Assembly: GCA_030635025.1 (NCBI GenBank)
Contig: DAOVZQ010000048.1
Location: 1-9,872 of the forward strand
Source of the DNA: a bacterium
Lineage (GTDB): Bacteria; Krumholzibacteriota; Krumholzibacteriia; LZORAL124-64-63
DNA: 9,872 nt
Reading direction: 5' to 3'
Shown: piece by piece, positions 1 through 5,994 of the stretch
How positions within the stretch are numbered: position 1 is the first letter of the stretch
How the letters are laid out: each line of letters begins with the position of its first letter
The notes under the pieces: model-generated
The model's input: only the letters and a program-made list of their open reading frames with translations
Database searches by the model: none
Told to the model about the DNA's origin: nothing
Program-made: the position numbers and the translations under genes

Positions 1-166
1 GGGTGTAGTTCAGGACCGCATCCAGGATTCGTCCCACTTCGTTTTGGCCTTCGCCACACTTCATGGCGGAATGAAGGTCGTCGAGCAAGCTCAGCCACTT
101 TTTGTGCTGGCTGTCGATATGCGGAATCCCGAGTGCGTAGTTATCGCTCCATTTATAAATAGACAT
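1..166 (-). CDS. Bacteriohemerythrin, N-terminal part (cut by window edge)
   Basis: This is the first 55 codons of a hemerythrin-like protein, a four-helix-bundle carrier or sensor that binds O2 at a non-heme di-iron centre. The visible residues show the family's N-terminal signature: W6, Y10, then LGIPHID followed by the S19-Q20-H21-K22 turn of helix A, where His21 is expected to be the first iron ligand. The next helix (LLDDLHSAM, then GRILDAVLNYT) also fits the family, and the following H-F-x-x-E-E ligands would lie outside the window. The start ATG (166-164) has a strong ribosome-binding site, AGGAGGG at 179-173, six bases away. Codon use is more AT-rich than in the thiamine operon beside it. 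The gene is transcribed divergently from that operon, and nothing links the two functionally. Full-length single-domain members are about 130-140 residues; whether another domain follows cannot be seen. Confidence 0.88.
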   Translation of the reverse strand, partial: MSIYKWSDNYALGIPHIDSQHKKWLSLLDDLHSAMKCGEGQNEVGRILDAVLNYT

Positions 167-200
167 ATGAGTCCCTCCTAAAGTTTATGACCCGGTGAGA

Positions 201-236
201 TATATCGGCACCGACATGACATACTTAACAAGTATG
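201..236 (-). promoter_or_regulatory. Putative promoter and palindromic operator of the hemerythrin gene
   Basis: On the minus strand a TATATC -10-like box (206-201) lies about 35 bases before the hemerythrin start. Immediately upstream, in the -35 zone, is a perfect 17-bp palindrome, CATACTTAACAAGTATG (220-236): two 7-bp arms around a 3-bp centre. No good -35 hexamer is visible, which would fit a promoter that depends on a bound activator or is blocked by a repressor. The regulator is unknown; the palindrome does not match the FNR/CRP consensus as I know it. The palindrome is directly seen; its role is inferred. Confidence 0.4.
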
Positions 237-333
237 CGATTCCCGGAATCTCGCCCGCATTCACTAGATGGTAGGCCCCTGTCCTCGGACTCTCTTCTGA
301 CCGACGGTGTTTCGATTCGACCACTCCGGCAGC

Positions 334-362
334 TTGACATCCGACATGTGCCGATATACCGT
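334..362 (+). promoter_or_regulatory. Promoter of the thiamine operon
   Basis: A perfect -35 TTGACA lies at 334-339. The best -10 is TATACC at 355-360 (15-bp spacer) or TACCGT at 357-362 (17-bp spacer). Either puts the transcription start around 367-372, just before helix P1 of the riboswitch at 374, as expected for a riboswitch leader. The -10 region is part of an 11-bp sequence, GTGCCGATATA (348-358), that recurs inverted at 201-211. Confidence 0.6.
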
Positions 363-373
363 CCCATCCACAA

Positions 374-448
374 CCGTTAGGGGTGGCCCACAAGGCCTGA
401 GATAAACCCTCCGAACCTGAACCGGGTCGTACCGGCGTAGGGAAACGG
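374..448 (+). promoter_or_regulatory. TPP riboswitch aptamer (THI box)
   Basis: All conserved parts of the thiamine pyrophosphate aptamer are present in order. P1 is CCGTT/AACGG (374-378/444-448). P2 is AGGG/CCCT (379-382/407-410). A short P3 is GGCC/GGCC (385-388/394-397). The conserved CTGAGA is at 397-402, which normally contacts the pyrimidine ring of TPP. GAACCTGA is at 413-420. P4 is CCT/AGG (416-418/439-441), and P5 is CCGG/CCGG (422-425/432-435) around a 6-base loop, followed by the signature GCGTAGGGAA (435-444). P3 is short but still allowed in this class. The element would repress the downstream genes when cellular TPP is high, and it is the main evidence for the thiamine assignment of the operon. 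Confidence 0.96.
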
Positions 449-468
449 ACTCTCAAAGCAGCCGCATC

Positions 469-537
469 AGCCGGCGCCCCTTCAAACGGAGCCGGCTATT
501 ATTATGTCCGGCTCCCGCGAAGTTCGATCCTGGGAGC
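469..537 (+). promoter_or_regulatory. Riboswitch expression platform with overlapping hairpins
   Basis: Three exact inverted repeats overlap in a chain between the aptamer and the start codon at 543. Hairpin A pairs AGCCGGC (469-475) with GCCGGCT (491-497). Hairpin B pairs GGAGCCGG (488-495) with CCGGCTCC (508-515). Hairpin C pairs GCTCCC (511-516) with GGGAGC (532-537), which contains the Shine-Dalgarno sequence. A excludes B, and B excludes C, so forming A frees the strand of C that masks the ribosome-binding site. This favours control of translation initiation. Hairpin A is followed by an interrupted T-rich stretch (497-505), so a weak terminator cannot be excluded. Confidence 0.5.
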
Positions 538-542
538 ACATC

Positions 543-2804
543 ATGTTCAATCGCATCCTCGTAACGACCGGCCTGGTCGTCCTGCTCACCGCAGCCGCGG
601 CCGACGCCGCCATCGCCCCCGCCGACACGGCCGGTGTCCACCGCGACACCGAAGTTCTCGTCACCGCCTCGCGCTACGACGAGTCCGTCCACCTGAGCCA
701 CGCCAATCTCACGCGCGAAGAACTCGCCGCACGCATCGGCACGGCCGACATCCCGCTGCTGCTCGAAGACACGCCGGGCCTACACGCCTGGTCCGACGCG
801 GGCAACGGTGTCGGCTACACCTACCTGAACATCCGCGGCTTCGACCAGAAGCGCGTGGGCGTGATGATCGACGGTATCCCGCTGAACGATCCCGAAGACC
901 ATCAGGTCTACTGGGTCGACCTGCCCGACTTCGCCGCCTCGGTAGAGGACATCCAGGTCCAGCGCGGCATCACCAACTCGCTCGGCGCCACCACGGCCAT
1001 CGGCGGCACGGTCAATCTGGTGACCGATATGTTTACGCCCGAGCCCGAGCTGCGCCTGTCCGGCATGGGCGGCAGCTACGGCACCTGGAAACAGACCGCG
1101 TCCTACCAGACCGGCCTGATCGACGACCGCTACCAGTCGGCCCTGCGCCTGTCGCGCCTCAAGAGCGACGGCTACCGCGACCGCAGCGGCACCGACATGT
1201 GGGGCGTTTTCTGGAGCGGACGCTATCTCACCGAGAACAGCACCACGCGGCTGAAGATCTACACCGGTCACGAGGAATCGCAGCACGGCTGGAACGCGGC
1301 CAACGAGGTCGACCTCGAAACGAACCGTCTCCACAACCCCGAGTCCTACGAGAACGCCATCGACGACTTCCGCCAGCCCCATTACGAACTGCATCACGAA
1401 GTGCGTTTGAACGATCGCTTCACCGCGCGCAATGCTGCGTACTGGATCCACGGCGAAGGCTTCTACGAGAACCTGAAGGCGGGCGAAGATGCGGCCGACT
1501 GGAGCCTCGACACCCTGATGGGCCTCGACCCCGACGCCGAGGTCGACCTGATCCGCCGCAAAAACGTCGACAAGAACCAGGTGGGCTGGGTGCCGCACCT
1601 GGAGATGCGACACGGCGGCGGCCGTACCATCGTCGGCGGCGACATCTACGATTTCCATAGCGACCACTTCGGCAACGTCCTACGCGTTTTCGGCGAACGC
1701 GGCGCCGGCGAGGACCTGCACTACTACGAGTACACCGGCGACAAGCAGTCGTGGAGCGCCTACGTCAACGAGATGTGGGAAGTGCTGCCCGGACTGACCC
1801 TTTTGGCCGATCTCCAGTTCCAGCACAAGCAGTACCGCTTCAAGCAGGCCGAGGTGGGCAACTTCACCGAAGCCGACCGCCACGCCTACAAGGTCGAGTA
1901 CGACTTCTTCAACCCCAAGGGCGGCGTCCACTGGGAGCTGCCGGCGCAGCCCTTCGGCGGTCGAGCGGCACTGTACGCACACGTGGGCAAGACCCACCGC
2001 GAGCCCACCGACGGAGAGCTTTTCGACACCTGGGACGGCCCGGACGACGTGGGCGTCGCGCCCCTGTTCGCCCGCAGCGTGCAGGTGGACGAGGACGGCG
2101 ACGGTGTCTACGACTACCTCGAATGGTCCGATCCCTATGTGAAGGAAGAGCAGGCAATCGACTACGAGTTCGGCGCATCCTGGCGTGGTGAACGCCTGTC
2201 GTTCACGGTCAACGGCTACTGGATGGAATTCGAAAACGAGATCATCCCCTACGGCACCGTCGACGACGACGGCGCCGCGATCCGCGGCAACGCCGAGAAG
2301 ACCCTGCACCGCGGCGTCGAACTGGGCCTGGCTGCTTGGCTAACCGACGACCACGTCCTCAAGGTGGCCGCATCGAAGAGCTGGGACGAGTTCGACACGT
2401 TCACCTCCACCTTCGATCCCGACACCTGGACAGGCGGCAGCTTCGACCTGAGCGGCAACCCCATCGCGCTCTTCCCGCAGCACCTGGCGAGCGTGGCGCT
2501 CGAGTCCGACTTCGGCGCCGTCGACACGCGCCTGCGTCTGCGCAGCGTCGGCAAACAGTATCTGGACAACACGAACAACGAGGCCCGCACCATCGACGGT
2601 TACGTCAGCCTCGACCTGGCCGTAGGCGTGGACCTGGGCGGACTGGCGGGCGCCACGCGCCTCGACCTGCGCGTCAACAACCTGCTCGACGAGATGTACG
2701 AGACCACCGGCTACTGGTACGATCAGAACTACGACGGCCGCGGTCGTTGGCTGATCCCGGCAGCCGGCCGCAATGTGCTGGCCGGCATAAACTACACGTT
2801 CTAG
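543..2804 (+). CDS. TonB-dependent outer-membrane receptor, predicted for thiamine or its phosphates
   Basis: This 753-residue protein is a TonB-dependent receptor. Residues 1-22 form a signal peptide (FNRILV, then a hydrophobic core, then AAAADA). A TonB-box-like stretch, DTEVLVTAS, is at about 35-43. The plug domain covers about 45-162, with the typical NIRGF at 97-101, the VMIDGIPLND run, and VEDIQVQRG followed by GGTVNLVTD. The rest is a beta-barrel ending in NYTF with the usual terminal Phe. I chose ATG 543 because GGGAG (532-536) is six bases upstream and the signal peptide follows directly; an in-frame ATG at 504 would add 13 hydrophilic residues. A TonB receptor under a TPP riboswitch and beside thiN most likely imports thiamine or a phosphorylated form. 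The sequence alone would only say TonB receptor. Odd point: residues 516-527 form an EF-hand-like loop. Confidence 0.9.
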   Translation: MFNRILVTTGLVVLLTAAAADAAIAPADTAGVHRDTEVLVTASRYDESVHLSHANLTREELAARIGTADIPLLLEDTPGLHAWSDAGNGVGYTYLNIRGFDQKRVGVMIDGIPLNDPEDHQVYWVDLPDFAASVEDIQVQRGITNSLGATTAIGGTVNLVTDMFTPEPELRLSGMGGSYGTWKQTASYQTGLIDDRYQSALRLSRLKSDGYRDRSGTDMWGVFWSGRYLTENSTTRLKIYTGHEESQHGWNAANEVDLETNRLHNPESYENAIDDFRQPHYELHHEVRLNDRFTARNAAYWIHGEGFYENLKAGEDAADWSLDTLMGLDPDAEVDLIRRKNVDKNQVGWVPHLEMRHGGGRTIVGGDIYDFHSDHFGNVLRVFGERGAGEDLHYYEYTGDKQSWSAYVNEMWEVLPGLTLLADLQFQHKQYRFKQAEVGNFTEADRHAYKVEYDFFNPKGGVHWELPAQPFGGRAALYAHVGKTHREPTDGELFDTWDGPDDVGVAPLFARSVQVDEDGDGVYDYLEWSDPYVKEEQAIDYEFGASWRGERLSFTVNGYWMEFENEIIPYGTVDDDGAAIRGNAEKTLHRGVELGLAAWLTDDHVLKVAASKSWDEFDTFTSTFDPDTWTGGSFDLSGNPIALFPQHLASVALESDFGAVDTRLRLRSVGKQYLDNTNNEARTIDGYVSLDLAVGVDLGGLAGATRLDLRVNNLLDEMYETTGYWYDQNYDGRGRWLIPAAGRNVLAGINYTF

Positions 2805-2813
2805 AGGAGCGAC

Positions 2814-3530
2814 ATGAACGTACCGCCCCCCTTCGGCCGCATCGCGGACATCGTTTTTGCGAAGACCGGCCCTAGGGCGGTGATCCTCGGCGGCGGGGAA
2901 AATCCGGGCGAGGAGTGCCTCGCCCACTGGCTGGAGTTGACGGAATTCTTCTTCGCCGCCGACTGGGCCGCCCTGACCTACGAGCGGCTGCCCCGTCGGC
3001 CCGACGCCGTCATCGGCGATCTGGACACCATGATGGGCAAACTCATCGGCAAGAACGACCCGCCGTTCCTGCACATCGAGGACCAGCAGACTACCGACAT
3101 GGAGAAGTGTTTGCTGCACGCCCATGACCTGGGCTGCACGGAGGCCGTCCTGCTTGGCGCGACGGGCAAACGCCTAGACCACACGCTTTACAATCTCTCG
3201 CTTGTAGAGGGCTTCGCCGACCGCATGCGCGTCTGCATCGCCAATCAGCACTGCACAACGGTGCGGATCGCTGCAGGCGAAAAAGTGAACTGGGACCTGC
3301 CCGTGGGCACGACCTTCTCGCTGGCGCCCCTGGCGACACCGGCCCTGCTGGGCGAAACGACCGGCGCGCGTTGGCCCCTGAGCGACGAGGTCCTGACCTA
3401 TGGCGGCGACCTGTCCATCTCCAACGAAGTCGCTACGCCGCCGCTCAGTATCGAGGTCCACGAGGGCTCGGTACTGGCGTCGGTCGGCAACGAGATGTTC
3501 GGCGTCATGATGCGCAGGATTCCCGAATGA
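2814..3530 (+). CDS. thiN: Thiamine pyrophosphokinase
   Basis: This 238-residue cytoplasmic enzyme transfers pyrophosphate from ATP to thiamine, giving TPP and AMP. The family motifs appear in order: an Asp-containing AADWA at 48-52 where most relatives have ADGG; GDLDT at 68-72 (usually GDxDS), a metal/ATP site; DQQTTDMEK at 90-98; GATGKRLDHTLYN at 115-127, which holds the RLDH active-site segment; and SISNE at 201-205 in the C-terminal thiamine-binding beta domain. Length is in the family's 210-250 range. The gene starts nine bases after the receptor stop with AGGAG close upstream, so the two are in one operon. Its product would be the ligand that closes the riboswitch. The WA in place of GG is unusual but the Asp is kept, so I expect an active enzyme. 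A GTP-like alternative donor cannot be judged. Confidence 0.93.
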   Translation: MNVPPPFGRIADIVFAKTGPRAVILGGGENPGEECLAHWLELTEFFFAADWAALTYERLPRRPDAVIGDLDTMMGKLIGKNDPPFLHIEDQQTTDMEKCLLHAHDLGCTEAVLLGATGKRLDHTLYNLSLVEGFADRMRVCIANQHCTTVRIAAGEKVNWDLPVGTTFSLAPLATPALLGETTGARWPLSDEVLTYGGDLSISNEVATPPLSIEVHEGSVLASVGNEMFGVMMRRIPE

Positions 3531-4873
3531 CCCTCGCCGTTATCTACGCACTCTTCCTGCTCTACGCAGTGCTGCGCCTGTTCCGTCGGCCGGCCGAAAC
3601 CGAGGCCGACTACATCGTGGCCGGTCGCCGCCTCACACTGCCGGCCTTCGTGGCGACCATGGTTTCGTCGTGGTATGGGGGCATCCTTGGCGTGGGCGAA
3701 TACGCCTGGTCCTATGGCGTGAGTAACTGGCTTGTGTTCGGGGCGCCCTACTACCTCTACGCGATCCTCTTCGCGGTTTATCTGGCGCGACGGGCGCGGC
3801 GCTCCGAAGTGCTGACGCTTCCCGAGTTGTTGCACCGACGATATGGCCGCACGCCCGCCCTGCTGGGCGCGATCACCATCTTCGTAATGACCGTGCCGGC
3901 CGCCTACGTCCTGATGCTCGGCGTGCTGGTGGAAATGGCCACGGGCTGGCCCTTGTGGGTGGGTGTGACGCTGGGCGCGGTGCTGTCGTTAAGCTACGTG
4001 TTGCGCGGTGGGCTGCGAGCCATCGTGGGCACGGACATGGTGCAGTTCGCGCTGATGTTCCTGGGGTTTGCGGTGCTGGTGCCGGTGTGTGTTGCCAAGT
4101 TCGGCGGGTGGACTTTTCTGCGCGAGGCGTTGCCCACGACACACCTGGAGTGGAGCGGCGGACGCGGGTTTCAGGCGGTGGCGGTGTGGTATGTGATTGC
4201 GGCTTCTACGCTGGTGGAGCCTGCATTTTATCAGCGGTGCTATGCGGCGCGTGACGGGAAAACGGCGCAGCGGGGGTTGTTCATCTCGATCGGGTTCTGG
4301 ATCCTCTTCGATTTTCTGACCACCACGGCCGGGCTCTACGCCCGCGCTGTGCTGCCCGACCTGGACCAGCCTCTGGCGGCGTTCCCCCGGTTGGCCGCCG
4401 AGGTGCTGCCCCCGATCTGGCGCGGCCTGTTCATGACCGGCCTGCTGGCGACGATCATGTCGACCGTGGATAGTTACGCCTTCGTGGCGGCGATCACCGG
4501 GGGACGGGATGTTTGGGCACGGTTGCGGGGTGGCGAGGATGAGACGGTTTCGCTGCGGGCGTCGCGTTTGGCCCTGCCGCTTGTAGGTGTGCTGTCTATC
4601 GTTCTGGCGTTGTGGTCGGGATCGGTGATCGAGCTTTGGCACCATCTGGGGAGCGTAGGCACACCGGTGTTGCTGTTGCCCGTGTTGACGGCGCACGGGT
4701 CGCGACGCCCCGACGGACCGCGCGTCGCGTGGTCGATGGTCTTGGCGGCCACGGTATCGCTGATCTGGTTGATTCTGGGGCGCGGCGGACCTTGGCTCGG
4801 GGTGGAGGCGATCTTTCCGGGGCTGGCGGTTTCGGCACTGGTGCTGTTGCCTTCCGGAAGACGAGTCCGTTAA
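3527..4873 (+). CDS. SSS-family sodium:solute symporter, predicted thiamine transporter
   Basis: This 448-residue inner-membrane protein has about 13 hydrophobic segments. It belongs to the sodium:solute symporter family (PanF/PutP/SGLT type). Visible marks are VAGRRLTLPAF after TM1, the family signature GGLRAIVGTDMVQFALMF at about 161-178, and ATIMSTVDSY at 308-317, where Ser312/Thr313 match the Na2-site Ser/Thr of LeuT-fold SSS carriers. It is shorter than the typical 480-550 residues because the C-terminus ends just after the last membrane segment. The start ATG 3527 overlaps the thiN stop as ATGA, indicating translational coupling. Upstream in-frame starts lie inside thiN and give a hydrophilic run unlike a membrane protein. 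In this riboswitch operon it is the only candidate to move thiamine over the inner membrane, the role that PnuT or ABC systems play elsewhere. Substrate is inferred from context. Confidence 0.88.
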   Translation: MTLAVIYALFLLYAVLRLFRRPAETEADYIVAGRRLTLPAFVATMVSSWYGGILGVGEYAWSYGVSNWLVFGAPYYLYAILFAVYLARRARRSEVLTLPELLHRRYGRTPALLGAITIFVMTVPAAYVLMLGVLVEMATGWPLWVGVTLGAVLSLSYVLRGGLRAIVGTDMVQFALMFLGFAVLVPVCVAKFGGWTFLREALPTTHLEWSGGRGFQAVAVWYVIAASTLVEPAFYQRCYAARDGKTAQRGLFISIGFWILFDFLTTTAGLYARAVLPDLDQPLAAFPRLAAEVLPPIWRGLFMTGLLATIMSTVDSYAFVAAITGGRDVWARLRGGEDETVSLRASRLALPLVGVLSIVLALWSGSVIELWHHLGSVGTPVLLLPVLTAHGSRRPDGPRVAWSMVLAATVSLIWLILGRGGPWLGVEAIFPGLAVSALVLLPSGRRVR

Positions 4874-5202
4874 AGGAGCCTACACTCAACATCTCCCAGC
4901 TACAGGTGTGGCACATTCGAGATGTCGGAAATGGCAGGGACACCCACCACCGACGACCGTGAATTCCTGACCGGCCGCGTGGTGAAAACCGCCGCCGAGA
5001 CCTTAAGAACCAGTCCGGCAACTGATTTGCGTGAAAGCGGCCTCCGCTAACCCATCGACAACACGCATTAATACGGGCGCAACTCGGCTACTGGGCCGTA
5101 CTCTCGATACAGAGAATATTCCATGGAGAAAACATCTGGCTCCTCGAAGGAGGGGACCCGGCCGGGCCGGGTCCCCTCTGTGGTTCGATAGATAGATCCG
5201 TC
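4874..5202. other. Convergent intergenic region
   Basis: The thiamine operon ends at 4873 and the next gene, on the other strand, ends at 5203. Apart from the hairpin at 5144-5188 I see no RNA gene or repeat. A small open frame of 42 codons (4922-5050, +) continues in the same frame as the SSS gene after its TAA stop. Its first half has GC-rich third positions, but it has no clear ribosome-binding site, and I do not call it a gene. Confidence 0.5.
5144..5188. terminator. Strong hairpin between convergent genes
   Basis: AGGGGACCCGG (5151-5161) pairs perfectly with CCGGGTCCCCT (5167-5177) around a 5-base loop. G5150-C5178 and a wobble extend it, and TCGAA/TTCGA (5144-5148/5184-5188) adds an outer stem across a small bulge. 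It begins about 15 bases after the stop codon of the minus-strand gene (5203) and lies 270 bases after the plus-strand operon. Neither side has a proper T-run, so it may be a two-sided terminator of the U-less type or a transcript-end stabiliser. Confidence 0.6.
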
Positions 5203-5994
5203 TTACTTGTATAGCGACTTGACCTGACCCCAATTCACATCCTCGTTGGATATCGGTGCGCAGTCGCAGGCCGTTACACATAGGATGAGAGGCGTTATCA
5301 CACCACCGCAATTGAAGTTGATCGTGAAGCAGCAGGTGGTTCCGATCGGCACAGATGCGTCCGCCCAGACGCGGATATGGCCGGACCACCCGGGCATCAG
5401 AGGGCTGGGCGCCGCCGTGAAGTCCTCGTTCACCAGTTGCACGGTGAAGCCGGCGCAGACCCCCGTGATCGTGTAGGTAAGGTTGCCCGGACAACCGGTC
5501 ACCACGTGGATCTGGGAGGCGCCATAGGTCGGACAAACCTGCAGGGTACCCAAGTGGGCGTTGACTTGGCCGGCACCGCCGAGGCCGGTCCAGATCAGGT
5601 CCACGTTGCCGTCCCAATGATCATCCTGCGGACAGTAGGGCTGGAGCTTCAGAGTATCCCAGGGATGCCCCTCCTCGGGCGGAGGCGGCAGCTGATCGAA
5701 TGGAATGTCCATATACACGTCGAAGAAACTATCCGGCGGGATCGGTGGAATATCGTAGGCACCGATCTCGTTCTGATTGGGCAGGAAGGCGCCGAAATCC
5801 TGGGCAAACAGAGCGCAGGACACCTCGCCAGACGGGGTCTGCTCGTAGTTGTGGAAGCGGATCTGAAAGTAGACGATCCCCGAATCGGTGGTCCAGCTGA
5901 TGTCCTCCGGCTCGACGACGACATCCGCCACCACCGGTGTCGCAAGCAGAACCACCAACAGTAAGTAGAACGACTTTAAAGATAGTGATTTCAT
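5203..5994 (-). CDS. Secreted Cys-rich protein of unknown function
   Basis: I do not recognise this 263-residue protein. It has a clear signal peptide (LSLKSFYLLLVVLLATPVVA, cleavage near residue 23). Residues 25-115 look like a beta-sandwich of the CARDB kind (DISW, then IVYFQIRFHNYEQTPSGEV, then PPIPPDSFFDVYMDIPF). A proline-rich linker (QLPPPPEEGH) follows, then a second half rich in short beta-strands. Cysteines are at 60, 121, 154, 168, 180, 221, 222, 229, 239, 243 and 245, 11 in all, suggesting several disulfides in an oxidising compartment. It ends in NEDVNWGQVKSLYK, a short polar/aromatic tail that could be a sorting or anchoring tail. Start ATG 5994 has AAGGAGG (6008-6002) and is followed at once by the signal peptide; an in-frame ATG at 6081 would place a hydrophilic leader before it. 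It seems to be a single-gene unit with its own promoter near 6270-6298. Confidence 0.8.
   Translation of the reverse strand: MKSLSLKSFYLLLVVLLATPVVADVVVEPEDISWTTDSGIVYFQIRFHNYEQTPSGEVSCALFAQDFGAFLPNQNEIGAYDIPPIPPDSFFDVYMDIPFDQLPPPPEEGHPWDTLKLQPYCPQDDHWDGNVDLIWTGLGGAGQVNAHLGTLQVCPTYGASQIHVVTGCPGNLTYTITGVCAGFTVQLVNEDFTAAPSPLMPGWSGHIRVWADASVPIGTTCCFTINFNCGGVITPLILCVTACDCAPISNEDVNWGQVKSLYK

Noticed and set aside
504..542. Earlier start for the TonB receptor at ATG 504
   Set aside because: It would add 13 polar residues before a normal signal peptide and falls in the loop of hairpin B. ATG 543 has a well-spaced GGGAG, and the riboswitch hairpin C targets that site.
780..1667. Long open frame (295 codons) on the minus strand inside the TonB receptor
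   Set aside because: It lies antisense to a clearly recognisable receptor. Long antisense frames are common in GC-rich genes; the residues are compositionally biased and match no family I know.
2340..3125. Minus-strand open frame of 261 codons across the receptor/thiN junction
   Set aside because: It is antisense to two confident genes and crosses their junction, with no signal or motif of its own.
3371..3526. Earlier start for the SSS symporter inside thiN
   Set aside because: The added 52 residues are Arg-rich and hydrophilic and read thiN in another frame. The ATGA overlap at 3527 gives a normal first membrane helix.
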